Assembly: GCA_021464415.1 (NCBI GenBank)
Contig: CM038466.1
Span: 18,973,017-19,037,016, forward strand
Direction: 5' to 3'
From: Lonicera japonica
Taxonomy: Eukaryota > Streptophyta > Magnoliopsida > Dipsacales > Caprifoliaceae
DNA length: 64,000 nucleotides
Shown here: positions 1-12,389 of the stretch, piece by piece
Layout of the letters: every line of letters starts with the position of its first letter
Numbering within the stretch: the first letter of the stretch is position 1
Program-made: the position numbers and the translations under genes
Notes under the pieces: model-generated
What the model saw: only the letters and a program-made list of their open reading frames with translations
The model's database searches: none
Told to the model about the DNA's origin: nothing

Positions 1-1895
1 GGCGGAAATGGCAACGGTGGCCGTAAGGGCAGATATCACCGGCGAGAACCATACGGCAGACCTCAGTTTTGTAACGGGGGTGCCTGATCACCGGTCTAAG
101 CTCAGCTATGCCATGTGCGAACTGGCAGTTGTTGCCGTAAGGACAGGCGCCGGTCTCCTGCCACTTGTTGCACAACTCCGTTTTTAGCATTCCTTGGTTG
201 TACACGTCTAGCTCTAATGCTTCCTCTTCTTTCTTCCCACCGGCCACATAGACTCGTTGCTGTTCCACGCCACAAATCATCAAAACCAAAATCAAGAAAT
301 ACATATTATAGACCAAATTTATTTGTGGAGAAATACTTTTGTTCCTTTGAAAGATGGGCATTTTAACAAATTTCCATAAATTAAATTATACACCCACATA
401 ATCAAGAATATAAGTGTTTGCTATAATGAGAGTATTGACCATGTGTCAACTCGTAATTTTGAGACATCTTAAAAGAAATACCGAGTTCTTCTTTGGAGAT
501 AGAAGAGTATTGCAATTTCACAGTAAATATACTTCCACATACCATTTATATATTCTAGGTAAAATGTGAAATGGAAAAATTATGTCATATATTTTAGGTA
601 ATCTATTGTTAGGATGAAATTATGGAATTATATAGATTAAGACCGTGTAAAAAAATTAATTTAAAAACATGTTGAAAAAACTTTTCAACGAATTTAAAAA
701 ATTATATGTTATATAAGTATTTAAAAAACTAAGCCTAATTCATTTCATTCCATTAATTTATTTTAAAAAATAAAAATAATTGAAAAAAAAAATATCTTTT
801 ATATGAAAACTTATTTAATATAAGCGAAAAATTTTCAGAACCAAAACGGGCTACAACAGTTTATATGAGGGGGTGCGGGTGCACTCCCGAACGATATTTT
901 TTTTTTTTAAAAAAAAAAAAAATTTTAAAATAATATAAGGATTTATATGTAAAATTTATAGTTGAGAGTATATAATTTGAAGAAATAAAAGTGGAGGGAT
1001 TAGAAATACACTTAAATGAAGAGGGAGATCGGTCCAAATCAAGTTGTTAAGCGAAAAATATTCCAGTCAGAACCAAAACGGGCTTACAACAGTAGGACTG
1101 AGTACTTTACATGCTTAAGGAAGGAGCAAGCAAAATGAGTTGCAGATATAAATCGCTCTGACTCACCGATCCACCAACAGACGAACTCCTCGCTTGTTGA
1201 TGAGTCACTGACAGAGCCGGAACTCCATTTCTACTACCACTTCGATTCGACTTCAGATAACCATTTGAACGAACCGAAATGCTCTTAGGAAGCGGAACTT
1301 TCTCGACATTCCTCCTCTCAAACCTATTCTTTTCCATGACGCTCGTAGGACTGATGCTGGAGACATCTTCAGCAACGCCATTGTTACGGACAGTACCTCC
1401 CAAGCTCAGGCGATTGAAATCGTTCGTGAATGACATCGACTGATGTGTAGAGGAGAGAAGGCAATTTTGGATAGTTGCCTGTGATAGTAGACTCAACCGC
1501 TTTACTAGATCTGCGTTAGCTTGTCTGAGATTTTCGTTCTCTTGACGAAGAACATCGAGTTCTTTAATGGACTCTTGTAAGTTTGAGAGGCAAAATGTGT
1601 AGCAATTGTATAACTGTTGGTACTCTAGGACGAAGCTAGCTTGACTGAGGCAATTTTCGGTATCGATAGCATTGGAGGTGTAATCGAAAGAGGTATCAGA
1701 AGGAGAGGTGGAAGTGTTGGTAAACATTGAAGGGTAGAAGGAGGTGAAGTCAGTTGGATCGAATTGGTCTTCAGAATTAGGTGAGAGAAATGGATTGCGA
1801 GATAAGTGTGGTGATGAATTAGTGGAAGACTTGTTATCCGTGTTATTTTTGCTGTTGAATCCATCCGATGAAGAATTCTCTTTCTGCATTTCCAT
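1..1895 (-). CDS. TTP-type tandem CCCH zinc-finger protein (C3H14/C3H15-like), 3' end off the window
   Basis: Two coding exons are visible on the minus strand: exon 1 at 1895-1167 and exon 2 at 259-1. They are joined by a phase-0 intron (1166-260) with a GTGAGT donor and a CAG acceptor. Exon 1 starts [10 protein letters not shown], has a Ser/Asn-rich N-terminus, a short leucine/glutamine-rich coiled stretch ([19 protein letters not shown]) and the motif [16 protein letters not shown]. Exon 2 encodes QRVYVAGG, then [17 protein letters not shown], then two fingers of the form CX8CX5CX3H separated by exactly 18 residues; the second is cut by the window edge after CHFR. In plants, C8-C5-C3-H pairs with an 18-residue linker and an RYKTEVC lead-in are typical of the AtC3H14/C3H15 pair, which resemble animal tristetraprolin and bind AU-rich mRNA. 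RNA binding here is inferred from the family. Nothing looks broken. The first ATG agrees with the family's N-terminus. Confidence 0.93.
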
Positions 1896-1909
1896 TCCGA
1901 TTTATCAAG

Positions 1910-2443
1910 CTGGAGAAGTGAGATTAATGAATTCAGATTCATCTAGAGATTTAATAGCTCATAACAGGAGGAACAATTTAATCACGAAGAACATAAACTT
2001 AAACTTGAAATTAGAGAAACTTAGACTTAAAAATCAAGCGAAATACAATCAGTGTTTCAGAACGTACAAGAATTTAAAATTAACAAATGAGAAATCAAAA
2101 TTGATAGACGTTCATGCACAATTCAATCACGATCGAAGAGCATCCATGGCAATGAACTTTCAGTAATCTCTTCATCTAGCTCTGAAATTAATTAGAGAAA
2201 CTCAAGCTAAAAAATACATTAATTACAATTATTGTTTCAAATGAAGAACACAAAATTAAGAAATAAGAAATCTAAACAGATGGACATTCATGTACAGATT
2301 CATGGAAACAAAGATGCTATCACTTATCATAAATTGATCAAACAAAAGGATTCAAATGTAATAATAATTTGCAGCTGCAGAAACAATGCAAAACAGAGAG
2401 CCAATGATCGAAGCTATTGAGCATCAACGAAAAGGAAGCGTAC
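1910..2443 (-). other. probable 5'UTR intron of the CCCH gene
   Basis: Reading the minus strand, an AAG|GTACGC donor lies at 2443 and a CTTCTCCAG acceptor ends at 1910, 15 bases before the CCCH start codon. The segment is AT-rich and its short open frames resemble no family I know. The untranslated leader upstream of the donor carries a GA/CT repeat near 2483-2506, common in plant 5'UTRs. This is inference from splice signals only; RNA reads would decide. Confidence 0.4.
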
Positions 2444-2482
2444 CTTCAACAACTTGGAGCAGAGATGAAGCAATTGTTTATT

Positions 2483-2506
2483 TCAGAGAGCAGAGAGAGA
2501 GAGAGG
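2483..2506. repeat. GA microsatellite
   Basis: An imperfect (GA)n run in the presumed leader of the minus-strand CCCH gene. Confidence 0.7.
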
Positions 2507-3046
2507 GGCACTTGAGAATGAAGTACAGGCGAGGGCTAATATAAAGTGTTTTGGATTTAGATCCGGTGTTTCGCGGAACCACGGTGGACAGGATTTTACC
2601 CATCACATCGTATCCGTTGATATTGTTGAACATCCTTCCTTCTGTAGCCTGTTAACACGTGGAGTTTTTTACATTGTAGAGATTTTGGTAAGCGATTGGG
2701 GTAGAGAATATGTGAATTTTGCTCAAAGTTGGTGTAGAAACTTGCTTGGTGCGGTGGGGACCGCAAGGTGGGTCTTGAAACCGTTAGGAACCCCCCCTCT
2801 AACAGAATAAAAAACTAAATTAGAAATATTTGGTATTGAGGGTATATATATAATAATTAATGAGAATATTTTAAATGCTGAGTGCGTGTGAAGAAAAATA
2901 GCACAGATTCTATTTCGAAAAAAGCGCACGTCCCATATTTTTCGAGAGCGACTGTGTAGTCGTAACTCGTTTCTTTTATAGTTTTTATGGATGTGACTAA
3001 TTGTAATTCTGTATTAATTACCTATAGACATACAGTGTGACACTTA

Positions 3047-3579
3047 GGGTGTGTTTGATTGGGAGTATTTTCCATGGAAAATATCCATTTTTTACTTGAT
3101 TTGACAACTTAAGGTGTTTGATTAGCTTTTTTTTCTAGGCAATTGAATTCCCACTTTTGGCTCACACACTTACATTTTCCTTGTAAACAAGGAAAATATT
3201 TTCTTTGGGGGGGGGGCTAGTTTTTATTTTCCAGGCAATTGCACGGTTTTCGAGACAACATTTTACCCATTTTCTACACTAAAAATGCTATAACTTAAAC
3301 TACAAAATTCAAAATTTAATAAAAAATTTATATTTAAAATCTACTCATCAAGATCAATTAAACAAGATCCATTATGACTATAAAATTATGTAAAAAAAAA
3401 TACCCATAATTTTTTCTACATTAAAAATGCCACAATACAACCAATATTTTCCGGGTAGAAAATTAAGGCAATCAAACACACTACACTTCATTTTCCATGC
3501 AACTCAATTCTAGGCAATTCAATTACCGGTAACTTATTTTCTTTCCATGCAAATTCCACGCTTGCAATCAAACGCACCC
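3047..3579. mobile_element. Tourist-like (PIF/Harbinger) MITE
   Basis: A 533-bp element without coding capacity. The left end GGGTGTGTTTGATTG is mirrored at the right end by CAATCAAACGCACCC (14 of 15 positions). It is flanked by a 3-bp duplication TTA (3044-3046 and 3580-3582), the target preference of PIF/Harbinger. It has internal direct and inverted copies of GGCAATTGAATT-like segments and a nine-G run near 3205. Confidence 0.85.
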
Positions 3580-3582
3580 TTA

Positions 3583-4106
3583 AATTGTATTGAATTGAGA
3601 ACACGGAAATCTCAACAAACAACATTGTAATAGCTTGCATGAGCGATAACGTGGATACAAATTCGGTGGAAACTATTTCAATGAACATAATTTTTCTATA
3701 AATATATCAAATGATGGTCGCAAGTAGTTATTTATACTTTACTTCTGTGAAGTTAGATTAAATTTTCACTTAGTTTTATTTTCGCCAGTTCATTCATAAA
3801 GTTTAATTCCACTAATATTTTAGTCTAAAATTCAACGTGCCATTTATTTATTGGACGTAAATGCAATTTATAACTGATGTGGCTTGAAGATCAAAATGAC
3901 ACATGTTATTTTACGTACAAGAATCAAACAGCATGTGCTGGATTTTGGACTAAAGTAACAACGGAATCAAAATTAATAGAGTGGCAAAAACTAAACTTCA
4001 TTAATCAAAATAAATATTTTGTCAAACTTCATGAGGGTAAAGTGCAAATAATTCAAATATGTTGTATTATTATTACAAACCAAAATTTTCCATACTATTT
4101 ATAGGG

Positions 4107-4150
<44 letters not shown>

Positions 4151-4880
4151 GAAAATTTACTTAAAAATCATCTCTTCATTTACCTTTTTCATAAATAAAA
4201 AAAAATAAAAAAAATCAACAACAACTAAAGAGATCGAATCTTTCTAAGGGAAAAAATGAAGAAATCAAATTTGAAAATGATGGTGAGAAAGATATGTGAA
4301 CGGTACATTACACACAAATTGAAATTAAGAAATGGGATTAAAAGAGTAGTTTTCAAGGTTGTGGTTGGAGAGAACGTTTGGTTGGAGAGTAGCGTGACAT
4401 GGAAGTATAATATAATAGCTGTAGCTAAGAAAGAAGAGTAAGGTGGTGGTGTTGAATTGAAGGTTTTGTTTTGTTTTAATTTGTCGTCATTCATATCATA
4501 TTTTATACATGTATAAAGTGAGGACAAGTATATAACATTACGAAATTATTTTTCATATTTTGAAAATTATAATAAAAATAATGCTTAAACAAATACTCAA
4601 AGTTGTTAGCTTTAAATATTAAGAACACGCATTATTACAACTTAACTAAATATTATTTGATTATTTTTTTGGCTTAAAAATATATAATGCAAAAAATTAT
4701 AAATATCCTATTAGACATGTATTATGTCTGACACTAATTTTAGTGTATATATAGTCCATTTTTTGTATGGACCGGTCTGTACAGACTGAGCCTTTTTACG
4801 AAGATTTTTCGTCGTAAAAATATTGGAGGATGTTTTTTTACAATAAAAAAACGTTGTAAAAAAGCTCGGTCCACACTTAA

Positions 4881-4915
<35 letters not shown>

Positions 4916-5228
4916 ATGAGAGGGTGGATTAAGAAATGCTTTCTAAGCTATTATTAATTTTGAAGTTATCTCCTCGCTCCTCTAATCATTGTATCACTAG
5001 ATATCTATATCTATATTGTTGCTTCTTTATCACAACATTAACTAACTCTAGTTTCATGCGGATTGCCCTTTTGAATGCCCAACCACCACTTTGACATTGC
5101 CTGAGTTTGATTTGTTATCTTTTAATTTATTATATCGAAATACGCTTTTCATTAAGTATATTAAAAAAGACATTTTCGTTGAGAGTATTTTTGAACATTA
5201 ATATGGAATATTAAGCATTTAGGGAGTA
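3583..5228. other. AT-rich intergenic DNA with microsatellites
   Basis: No convincing gene on either strand. There is a (TA)n tract at about 4110-4147 and a (TA)n(TG)n tract at about 4882-4914. A small foldback lies around 4760-4875, where GACTGAGCC plus a poly-T arm faces a GCTCGGTCC arm. Short open frames here (for example around 4256-4441) have AT-driven composition and resemble no family I know. Confidence 0.6.
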
Positions 5229-5236
5229 TTGATAAA

Positions 5237-5952
5237 GGGTGTTCTTAGATGCACCCACAAAATCAGTCTTCTCGCCCCAGTGTGAGAATACTTTCTTCTC
5301 ACCCCATCAAATCTTTAAAAAATCTTGCACTTCACCCCAGCAGTGGGGTGAGTTTACTGAAATAATATAGGGACGATAAAATTTCGTCGCTAAAAGTAAA
5401 AATATTAAATTTTTCATTAAGATAAAACATAATAATAAAATTTACATCGTTCTTAATATTTTTTATTAAAAATTTCATCTAAATAGTACCTTCGAGATAC
5501 AAAATATTAATTGTCATAAATGTCATAAATAAATTTCATCGTTCTTAATATTTAATATTTTCTTGAATAGATATTTATTAATCATATTTCAAATTTATTT
5601 ACAAATTTTATTTTTATCTTTATTAAATAAGTAAATATAATACTTAATTCACTACTTCAAAAATATTAAAAGATCAATTTGTTGTCTGAAAACATATGTT
5701 ATCTTTTGTGAAAATGGAAAAAATTAATTGGAAAAATAAAATAGTTTTCATAAAAATAAATCATTTATTAACATATTTTGTTACTTTCGATTTCTATGAT
5801 ATTTAATTTTTGGAAATTCAAGAAAACAATTTCTTTACAAAATATTAAAATGATAAAGATTTTCTCACCAAACTATTTCTTTTTTCAATATTTTTTTACA
5901 ATTAATTTTAAGAAATTAAATATTGAAACAATAAAAACACAACATACAATAC

Positions 5953-5993
<41 letters not shown>

Positions 5994-6463
5994 GACATAT
6001 TAGACACGCTTTAACACTACATTTCTTTAACTTTAACATTAGATAACTTAACATGAGTTTTATTGAATTTTGCTTGCATGCATGCTCAAATAAAAATATT
6101 GAATAAATTAAGAAAAATATCATTGAAAATGTTATTGTGCCGGTGCAAATAAAAATAAAAATAAAAGTCTAGTAATCTATATAAAATTATGAGAATACTT
6201 ATTATAAGCATATATTTATGAGATGTATGTAATTAAGTGAAAATAATAGATGTTTGTTTGTTGGAAATAATATAATTTTTTATTAATTTTTAATTTTTAA
6301 AACTTTAAATAGGTGAAAAGATAAATTAGTGGCGATTTTTTCAAAGTATAGAAAGCGGGGTGAGAAGAAAGGGTTTTACGCTATTTTTTAGGTTAAGATT
6401 AACATAACTTTGACTTTTAGTGGGGTGAGAAGACGGATTATGTGGGTGCATTTAAGAACACCC
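5237..6463. mobile_element. non-autonomous DNA transposon with about 45-bp TIRs
   Basis: A 1227-bp element. The left terminus GGGTGTTCTTAGATGCACCC is matched in inverted form at the right end (GGGTGCATTTAAGAACACCC), and the similarity runs on for about 45 bp to a CTTCTCRCCCCA motif. It is flanked by a perfect 8-bp duplication TTGATAAA (5229-5236 and 6464-6471). The interior is AT-rich with no transposase. An 8-bp duplication fits hAT; a 9-bp reading with one mismatch would fit Mutator, so the superfamily is open. A (TA)n tract lies at about 5958-5989. Confidence 0.85.
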
Positions 6464-6555
6464 TTGATAAAAGATATATATAGCCTTTGACATGATTTTC
6501 GTTGGATATGAGAAATTTGACCCCCTTTTTCCTCATTTGACAGTAGTGTTAGAAC

Positions 6556-7041
6556 TAGGCCCGGCAATTTATAACACGACACGAAATCGACACGAATTTA
6601 CCGGATTTTGGTGAACCCTTAACGGGTGCGGGTCATAATCGGGTTGACCCGCCAAACCCGTTTATTAAACGAGTCGATTTCGTGTATATTCGCGAGACCC
6701 GAATAAAACCCGTTTAACCCGGTAAGAATATATACGAGTCGATTTCGGGTCGTGTAAATCCGTTTATAACACGTGTAACCCGAATATAATTTATATATAT
6801 ATATATATATATAAATTACTTAATTCAATTATTAGCGGGTCACTATATGTTATTCGTATACGACCCGAATTGAATCGTTTATTTTAAACGGGTTAAACGA
6901 ATTGGGTCGTGTCATTCGTTAATTAAACGGGTCGTGTATGAATTTGAATTTTCCACCCGTTTATTAAACGGGTCGTGTACGGGTGGAGGCACTTTTCATC
7001 CGACACGAAACCGACCCGTACACGACCCGTTGCCAGGCCTG
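6556..7041. mobile_element. hAT-type MITE rich in CGGGTCGTGT repeats
   Basis: A 486-bp element with ends TAGGCCCGGCAA and TTGCCAGGCCTG, flanked by a perfect 8-bp duplication GTTAGAAC (6548-6555 and 7042-7049). The body is filled with short direct and inverted copies of ACGGGTCGTGT and AACCCGTTTA motifs. No coding capacity. The 8-bp duplication is characteristic of hAT. Confidence 0.9.
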
Positions 7042-7049
7042 GTTAGAAC

Positions 7050-8890
7050 ACAAATTTGAACCTTAGCAAATACTAAAATAAGTCGTACTAATGAAGCAAC
7101 CCTTTTACTTAACGTAACATGTGTTAAAATATAATGTTATTGCATTAACTAGTATTCATGACAAATTTGTGACTTGTATATAAATTATTTTGAGAGAAAA
7201 TATTTTAGAAATAATAGGATATAATTTGCTAGCTTATAAGAACTCTTTAATCTTTACCCACTGTATTGCGTTTATCAAAATTACTCGTGCTTACATATCT
7301 AAATTGTAAATGATGCGCAACTAGAACATTATAAAGCTCTACATTAATTAGTTCTATATATTTTCAATATATATAAATAGATAAATTTTATTTAAATATG
7401 TATACATTCTATTTAATATTAAATATCTCCACGCCCGACAAAGTGGCCCAATTACATATTAAAGTCAACCAACTCATTGCCATCATATTAGTTAACTGAT
7501 TCAGTGACTCGATCAAAAAGGGCTGAGGCCCAATTACGGCCCAAAATATTAAATTGTTTAATGGTAGTTTATTTACCTTGATATCTAAAGTTCAAAACCT
7601 GTTACAAACATATTTGTTATTTAAAAATTAGATTTTGAAAAAAAAAATATGCAATTCAAATGTTTAACACAATTTTACTCGGTATATAGTTTAGAATTCT
7701 TCATAACTTTATAATATAATAAAGTTATAAGGCATAAACCAACAATATTCCAAACGTAGGATGAATGAGGAAAGTCATCCCTTTCATTTTTCATCTTTGT
7801 ATTTGAAATTTTCTTTTATTAGTTTTAAAATTAGTAGTGAATAGTGACTGTACAATAAAAAGTTGCACGTCTCTTCATTTAAAATAAGGAGTGCAGTTTG
7901 CGAGTTAAGTTTAATAAGAAAACAATGGGCTTTAATAATTACTGCTAAACTCATAGGATGAATGAGATGGCCTGGTTTTCGTCTTTGTATAAAAAAAAGT
8001 TTATGCGCGCGTTTAATATTTATAATTAGACTTTTAATATAGGTTCAAGATATGTCAAATACAAAATTTGACATATCTTGACATATTGAAAGTATTTATA
8101 TTAAAAATGCCCCTTGGTTATCCTTTTAAGAATGTGTTTATTGAGAGTATTTATTACATTTAAGATGGTTTTATTTGGAATGGGTTATTCGTATCTTGTT
8201 TGAAAAAATTCCCCTTGGTTATCCTTTTACGTTTATTTGTCCGTACATACATATGTTCTATTTATAAGCGTCATCCCATACTTAGCTTCTTTTTCACAAA
8301 ATCTTTGTAATTTGTTCTTGATAAAAAGCTTTGATCAATTGTTTCTCGATCTATGTTTGATCAGTCATTCTTTTTCTCAATATTTCTATAATTTCTCTAT
8401 GTGAGATTTTTGATAATTTGAAGGATTTTAAAGGGTGTAGACCATGTTACAAAAGTTTTAAATATGTGCCCTTTAGTATATATATAGGCACGCATGTTTT
8501 TTATATTGTTTGCTTTCGGCCTCCTATATTGAAAATCGATTATCTTAATTTCTTGGCATTAAAATGAATTCACAACCTTTTATGGATAATTTCTCTTTTC
8601 GATCATAGTGCTATTCTTTATTCATATTTTCTTCTTCTTTTTCACCAATTTGAAGAATGAATAAATTAACTTATACGCCCACGTGCACTTAAGAGTTATC
8701 TTCTACATGAAAACAAAAATCATTTCAAAATGAATACAAAATTTTTTATAATAAAATAAATTTCTACAATTTATCATATTAGAAATAAATTATAATACGC
8801 CCATGCATCACACAAGTTACATATTTATTATACAAATGATAATAATGCAATATATATAATTGAGAAAAAAACATAAAGAATATAGTGAAA
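7050..8890. other. AT-rich intergenic DNA with a short hairpin and a direct repeat
   Basis: No gene seen. A perfect 14-bp inverted repeat (AAGATATGTCAAAT and its complement, 5-base loop) lies at 8047-8079. CCCCTTGGTTATCCTTTTA occurs twice about 100 bp apart (near 8110 and 8210). The phrase AGGATGAATGAG recurs near 7758 and 7957. Confidence 0.55.
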
Positions 8891-8897
8891 ATGAGAA

Positions 8898-9276
8898 TTA
8901 ATAGCCCAATTCACGAGAAACCAACAATGTCTTGTAAATTTCAAATATCAGCCTGGAGTCAAATTCACTTGTAGAATAAGCATGTTGGACTTGGCGAGCT
9001 TTCGGAATTCTTTTATCGACCAAAGCATTTCCGTTAACATGTTGACATATGCATTCTTAAACTTCCTCCAAACTTTTAATGGCGATAAAACTACCGTCTT
9101 CAACCGCAATTTCGAGCCAATTTCAATTCAACCCTCCAAAAAGGCTTAGGGCGGCCTCCAATCCTAATGATCTTCATGTTCTTTTGATATGTGTTTGCGC
9201 CATCGAGTCGGTGGTACCTCCTTCTCCTCAAGTACTTCTTTGAGCTGCCATTAAACGGGTTTGAAAGGATTTGCAT
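8898..9276 (-). pseudogene. array copy A: broken member of the small basic protein family
   Basis: The minus-strand reading starts MQILSNPFNGSSKKYLRRRR and continues through RLDG, KIIRIGG and a WRV motif, in register with the intact copies downstream. A frameshift follows near the WRV motif. The downstream part reappears in another frame as KLRLKTVVLSPLKVW and KNAYVNM. A segment of about 5-6 codons corresponding to NLAGN is then missing with a further frame change. The C-terminal part (KRIPKARQV, EFDSRLIFEIYKTL, then RELGY and stop) is readable in a third frame. It is a pseudogene retaining the full family outline. Among the copies its C-terminus is closest to copy C. Confidence 0.9.
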
Positions 9277-9299
9277 TTCTCTTTTTGCTAATGAGCGTG

Positions 9300-9899
9300 T
9301 ACGTATGGGAGAGAGATAGGGAGATTTGTATGCCTTCTGTAAGTAACTATGACTGTATATCTATATATATGACATTGCAACGGGTGCCTGGTGGGTACGT
9401 TCAACTACGTTTGAAAAAACGTGACTGATTGAGATATGAATAAATATATTGGGCCTCTTCTGTTCAACAAAGTTCAGCAACAAGACATAAGAATATATAA
9501 TATAATAAATTACACAATTGAACAATGAGTTTTAGTTATGTAATCATGTATAAAAATATAATAATGAGTTTTAGTTAGATACTTTCACTATTTACTTTTT
9601 CATGAAAATATGTATGGTTGGAATCTTATCACAAACAGTTCTAAATATTATCTCGATCTAGGGAAGATTTTACCTCTAGTTGTATAATTTAATTGTATTT
9701 CTTATATATATTTCAAAAAAAATACTTAAGACCCCGATTAGAGTTTTAAAGAAAAAAAAATATTCACACGTACGGTTGGCGGATAATATATTTTGTGTAA
9801 TGTTTAATTAGAAAAGTGTATGACCATATGTCCATATAGAATATTACTCCAATAATTTGTCATCTTGTTCTAACCCTATATATTTTACCAAATGAGTGT
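9300..9899. other. upstream region of copy A
   Basis: Contains a degraded version of the array's shared proximal promoter. On the minus strand it reads CAATGTCATATATATAG near 9360-9380, comparable to the TATA region of copy C. Otherwise AT-rich with no gene. Confidence 0.45.
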
Positions 9900-9915
9900 A
9901 GTCAACAAGGACATG
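9900..9915 (-). promoter_or_regulatory. shared array motif with W-box, upstream of copy A
   Basis: The minus strand reads CATGTCCTTGTTGACT. It is about 620 bp upstream of the copy A start and aligns with the corresponding motif of the other five copies. TTGACT fits the WRKY-binding W-box core (TTGACY). Function is inferred. Confidence 0.55.
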
Positions 9916-10274
9916 AAATTGTTAATGGAATCAAAATTAATTTCGAGTAATTCTTCTTTTTTTTTTCTTTTCCTTTCTTTCTTTCTTTCCTTTCTTTTTT
10001 CATGTTTGTCAAGAATCGTAATATATAAGAGCATTTTTAGCAATTGTGTATATTTTTGCTTTGTATAAAATTTACACTTATAAAAATTTTAATTTCCAAC
10101 CGTCTTTTAAATGTGAGATTTGCATAAAATGAATATATAAAATACACTATTATTTTACATGGGTCCGACTCCTCTAGTTTTGAAAATCACCCTCAATGAG
10201 GTTTATTCTAATATGTACCCTTAATTTAAAATACACTCTCATTTTTTTTTCTTATTTTAATTGTGATGTGAAAT
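9916..10274. other. AT-rich spacer with a TC-rich tract and MITE debris
   Basis: A polypyrimidine run lies at about 9955-10000. A fragment resembling a TAAGAGCATNTTNAGCAAT-type MITE end is near 10028-10060, facing a partial counterpart near 10145. No gene seen. Confidence 0.4.
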
Positions 10275-10588
10275 TATTGAGAGTCGTGAGGAGTAGGGTG
10301 GTGAACATTTGTTTTTTAATGGTTAATTTAGTTAATTAATCCATTCGGTTTTGAGTTAGATTTATTTGTTTTTCCTAGTGCTAATTAATCGGGGAACTAA
10401 TTAATCAAAGGGTCATGTTAACGTGTGTCCTAAGGGCACATATTAAGTACTCATTTTTAGAAATAATTAACTTCCAACATACATTAAATATGATATAAAT
10501 TCTCATACAAGATTTTATTATTTCCATTTATAGTAACTTTAACATGTGCCTTAAGCTTGCTCCAAAGCTTTAATGGCAATAATGACAA

Positions 10589-10980
10589 CTAAACCACTAA
10601 AGTCTTGTAAATTTCAAAAATTAGCCTCCTATTGAATTCACGGCCGTTAGAATAAACAGTTTTAGCTTGGCAAGCCTTTGGAATTCTTTTACCCGCCAAA
10701 GCATTCCCACTATTCAAGTGTCCCACATTCCCGCTAAATTCACCATCATGTTAACATACGCATTCTTAAGCTTTTTCAAAATTTTCAATGGCGATAAAAT
10801 AACCATCTTCAAAAGCAATTTTGGGACTAGTTTAACCCCCGACGAAGTTTTTGGGTGGCCTCCAATTCATATGCTCTTCGTGCTTTTTCGGTTTTTGATT
10901 ACGCCACCAATTCCCTGGTATCTACTTCTCCTCTAGTTGTTCCTTGAGCTACCATTGTAAAGGTTTGAAAATATTTCCAT
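10589..10980 (-). pseudogene. array copy B: broken member of the small basic protein family
   Basis: The minus strand reads MEIFSNLYNGSSRNN then a stop (TAG) where the intact copies have Arg. It continues in frame with RYQGIGGVIKNRK and a second stop (TGA) in the TIRIGG motif. It then gives VKLVPKLLLKMVILSPLKIL, KKLKNAYVNMMVNLAG and a one-base frameshift. After this KRIPKA, EFNRRLIFEIYKTLVV and a stop are readable in another frame. It shares with copy C the KNRK segment and the loss of the WRIK motif, so B and C are closest relatives. Not expected to make a full protein. Confidence 0.9.
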
Positions 10981-11301
10981 TTCTCTATCTATTAATATGT
11001 GTGTTAGAGAGAGAGTATTTTAGTAATTAAGTTCTCTATGCCTCTGTCCTTTTTTACATATGAAATTTGCAAATGGTTAGGGAGTAATGTTTTTAAGAAT
11101 GTGACTTATTGGGATAACATTATTAATAAAAATATGGAACAACTATTTTGCTTATGTTCAACAAAAGGCAATAGCTAATGATACATAATATATACACAAG
11201 AAGTATTATATTATGTACTGTGTTTGAAAATGTGACAAATATGGCCATCTATTGAATATAGCATCAAATTTGTAATGAACCTGGAAACCAATGATAAATG
11301 C

Positions 11302-11317
11302 AGTCAACAAAGACATG
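11302..11317 (-). promoter_or_regulatory. shared array motif with W-box, upstream of copy B
   Basis: The minus strand reads CATGTCTTTGTTGACT, about 325 bp upstream of the copy B start. It is nearly identical to the copy A and C versions. Confidence 0.6.
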
Positions 11318-11689
11318 AAGCATGAAAAATTGTTCAAAATTTGATTTTCACTATTTTTTATTGGTATTCAAAATAAAAGTCAGAATTCATACTTTTGAAA
11401 CGAATTTGGGTTTAATTCAACATACAATACAACAAGAAACAATAGTATATTGTTGAAGTTTAGAGAGAGATGTGAGAATTATTTGTTAATTATGAATTGA
11501 TACAAAGAGACCCTATTTATAGAGTTATGAAAATGGGGGAAAAGGAAATATAATATAATAAGGAAACCTAATTAATTATAATATATTATAACACTTCCCC
11601 TCAATTTGTTGCATAAATATCGAGCATGCCCAACTTGTTGATCATCCTGGAAAATATTTTGTTTGAAACAGCCTTAGTGAGTATATCGG

Positions 11690-12290
11690 CCAACTAATCT
11701 TTTGAATGTATATGAGGCACTGCAACTATCTTTTCTCCCAATTTCTCTTTAATGAAGAATCTATCCACTTCTACATATTTTGTTCTATCATGTTGAACCA
11801 AATTTTGAGCAATATTGCATGCCGCCTTGTTACCACAGTATAACATCATAGATTCTCTCAGCGGATAACTTATATCAGTCAATAGCAGTTTCAACCACAA
11901 TAATTACTGTACTCCCATTGCCATTCCTCAACCATTCCTCAATATTCGGCTTCGGCGCTCGAACGAGAAACGACATTACGTTTCTTGCTTCCCCATGTGA
12001 CGAGATTTCCACCAACAAATTTGAAATATCTTGACGTAGACTGTCTATCACTAACAATTTCTGCCCAATCAGCTAGTGTACCTTTCAATTTTTTAAAAAA
12101 ATAGTGTTCTTTGTAAACAAAATCCCTTTTTTCAGAAGTTGCCTTCAAATAACTAAGAATCTTCGTCACAGCCCGCATATGCTTCTCTCCATGAGTATGC
12201 ATGAATTGGCAAACTATAATCAATGCATAGGAAATATCAGGCCTAGTATGTGCTAAATACATCAGTTTTCCTACCAATCTCTAATAACGC
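11690..12290 (-). pseudogene. copia RNase H and C-terminal region
   Basis: The minus strand gives MVGKLMYLAHTRPDISYAL, then a SDRQSTS segment, FVGGNLVTWGSKK, and VVSRSSAEAEY, all hallmark copia RNase H phrases. The downstream HIHSKD region follows in another frame. The usual Asp-Ala-Asp of this domain is altered (GTLADWAE). Several stops and a frame change near 11890 make it non-functional. Confidence 0.88.
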
Positions 12291-12389
12291 CCTTTATCGA
12301 CAGGTACTTGATCGGCTTCAATTTTTAATTTCAGTCATTCTTCCATAGGAGTATCTGACGGCTTGTAGGCAGACATTCTCGTTTCACTT

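Larger units (their letters stand above)
10275..11450. repeat. duplicated unit around copy B (left part, before the copia insertion)
   Basis: This segment aligns by eye with 21525-22770 around copy C, including DNA downstream of the gene (GGTTTTGAGTTAGAT against AGTTTTGAATTAGAT), the gene itself and its promoter. Upstream phrases also match: TTCAACAAAAGGCA, AATATGGCCAT, CCTGGAAACC and GAAAAATTGTTCAAA. The unit resumes on the far side of the copia element at 18240. Confidence 0.8.

Noticed and set aside
115..366. Plus-strand frame at the left edge
   Set aside because: Antisense of the CCCH zinc-finger exon 2, which has clear finger motifs on the other strand.
1744..2166. 140-codon plus-strand frame over the start of the CCCH gene
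   Set aside because: Its first part is the antisense of the CCCH exon and the rest lies in that gene's leader; no family resemblance.
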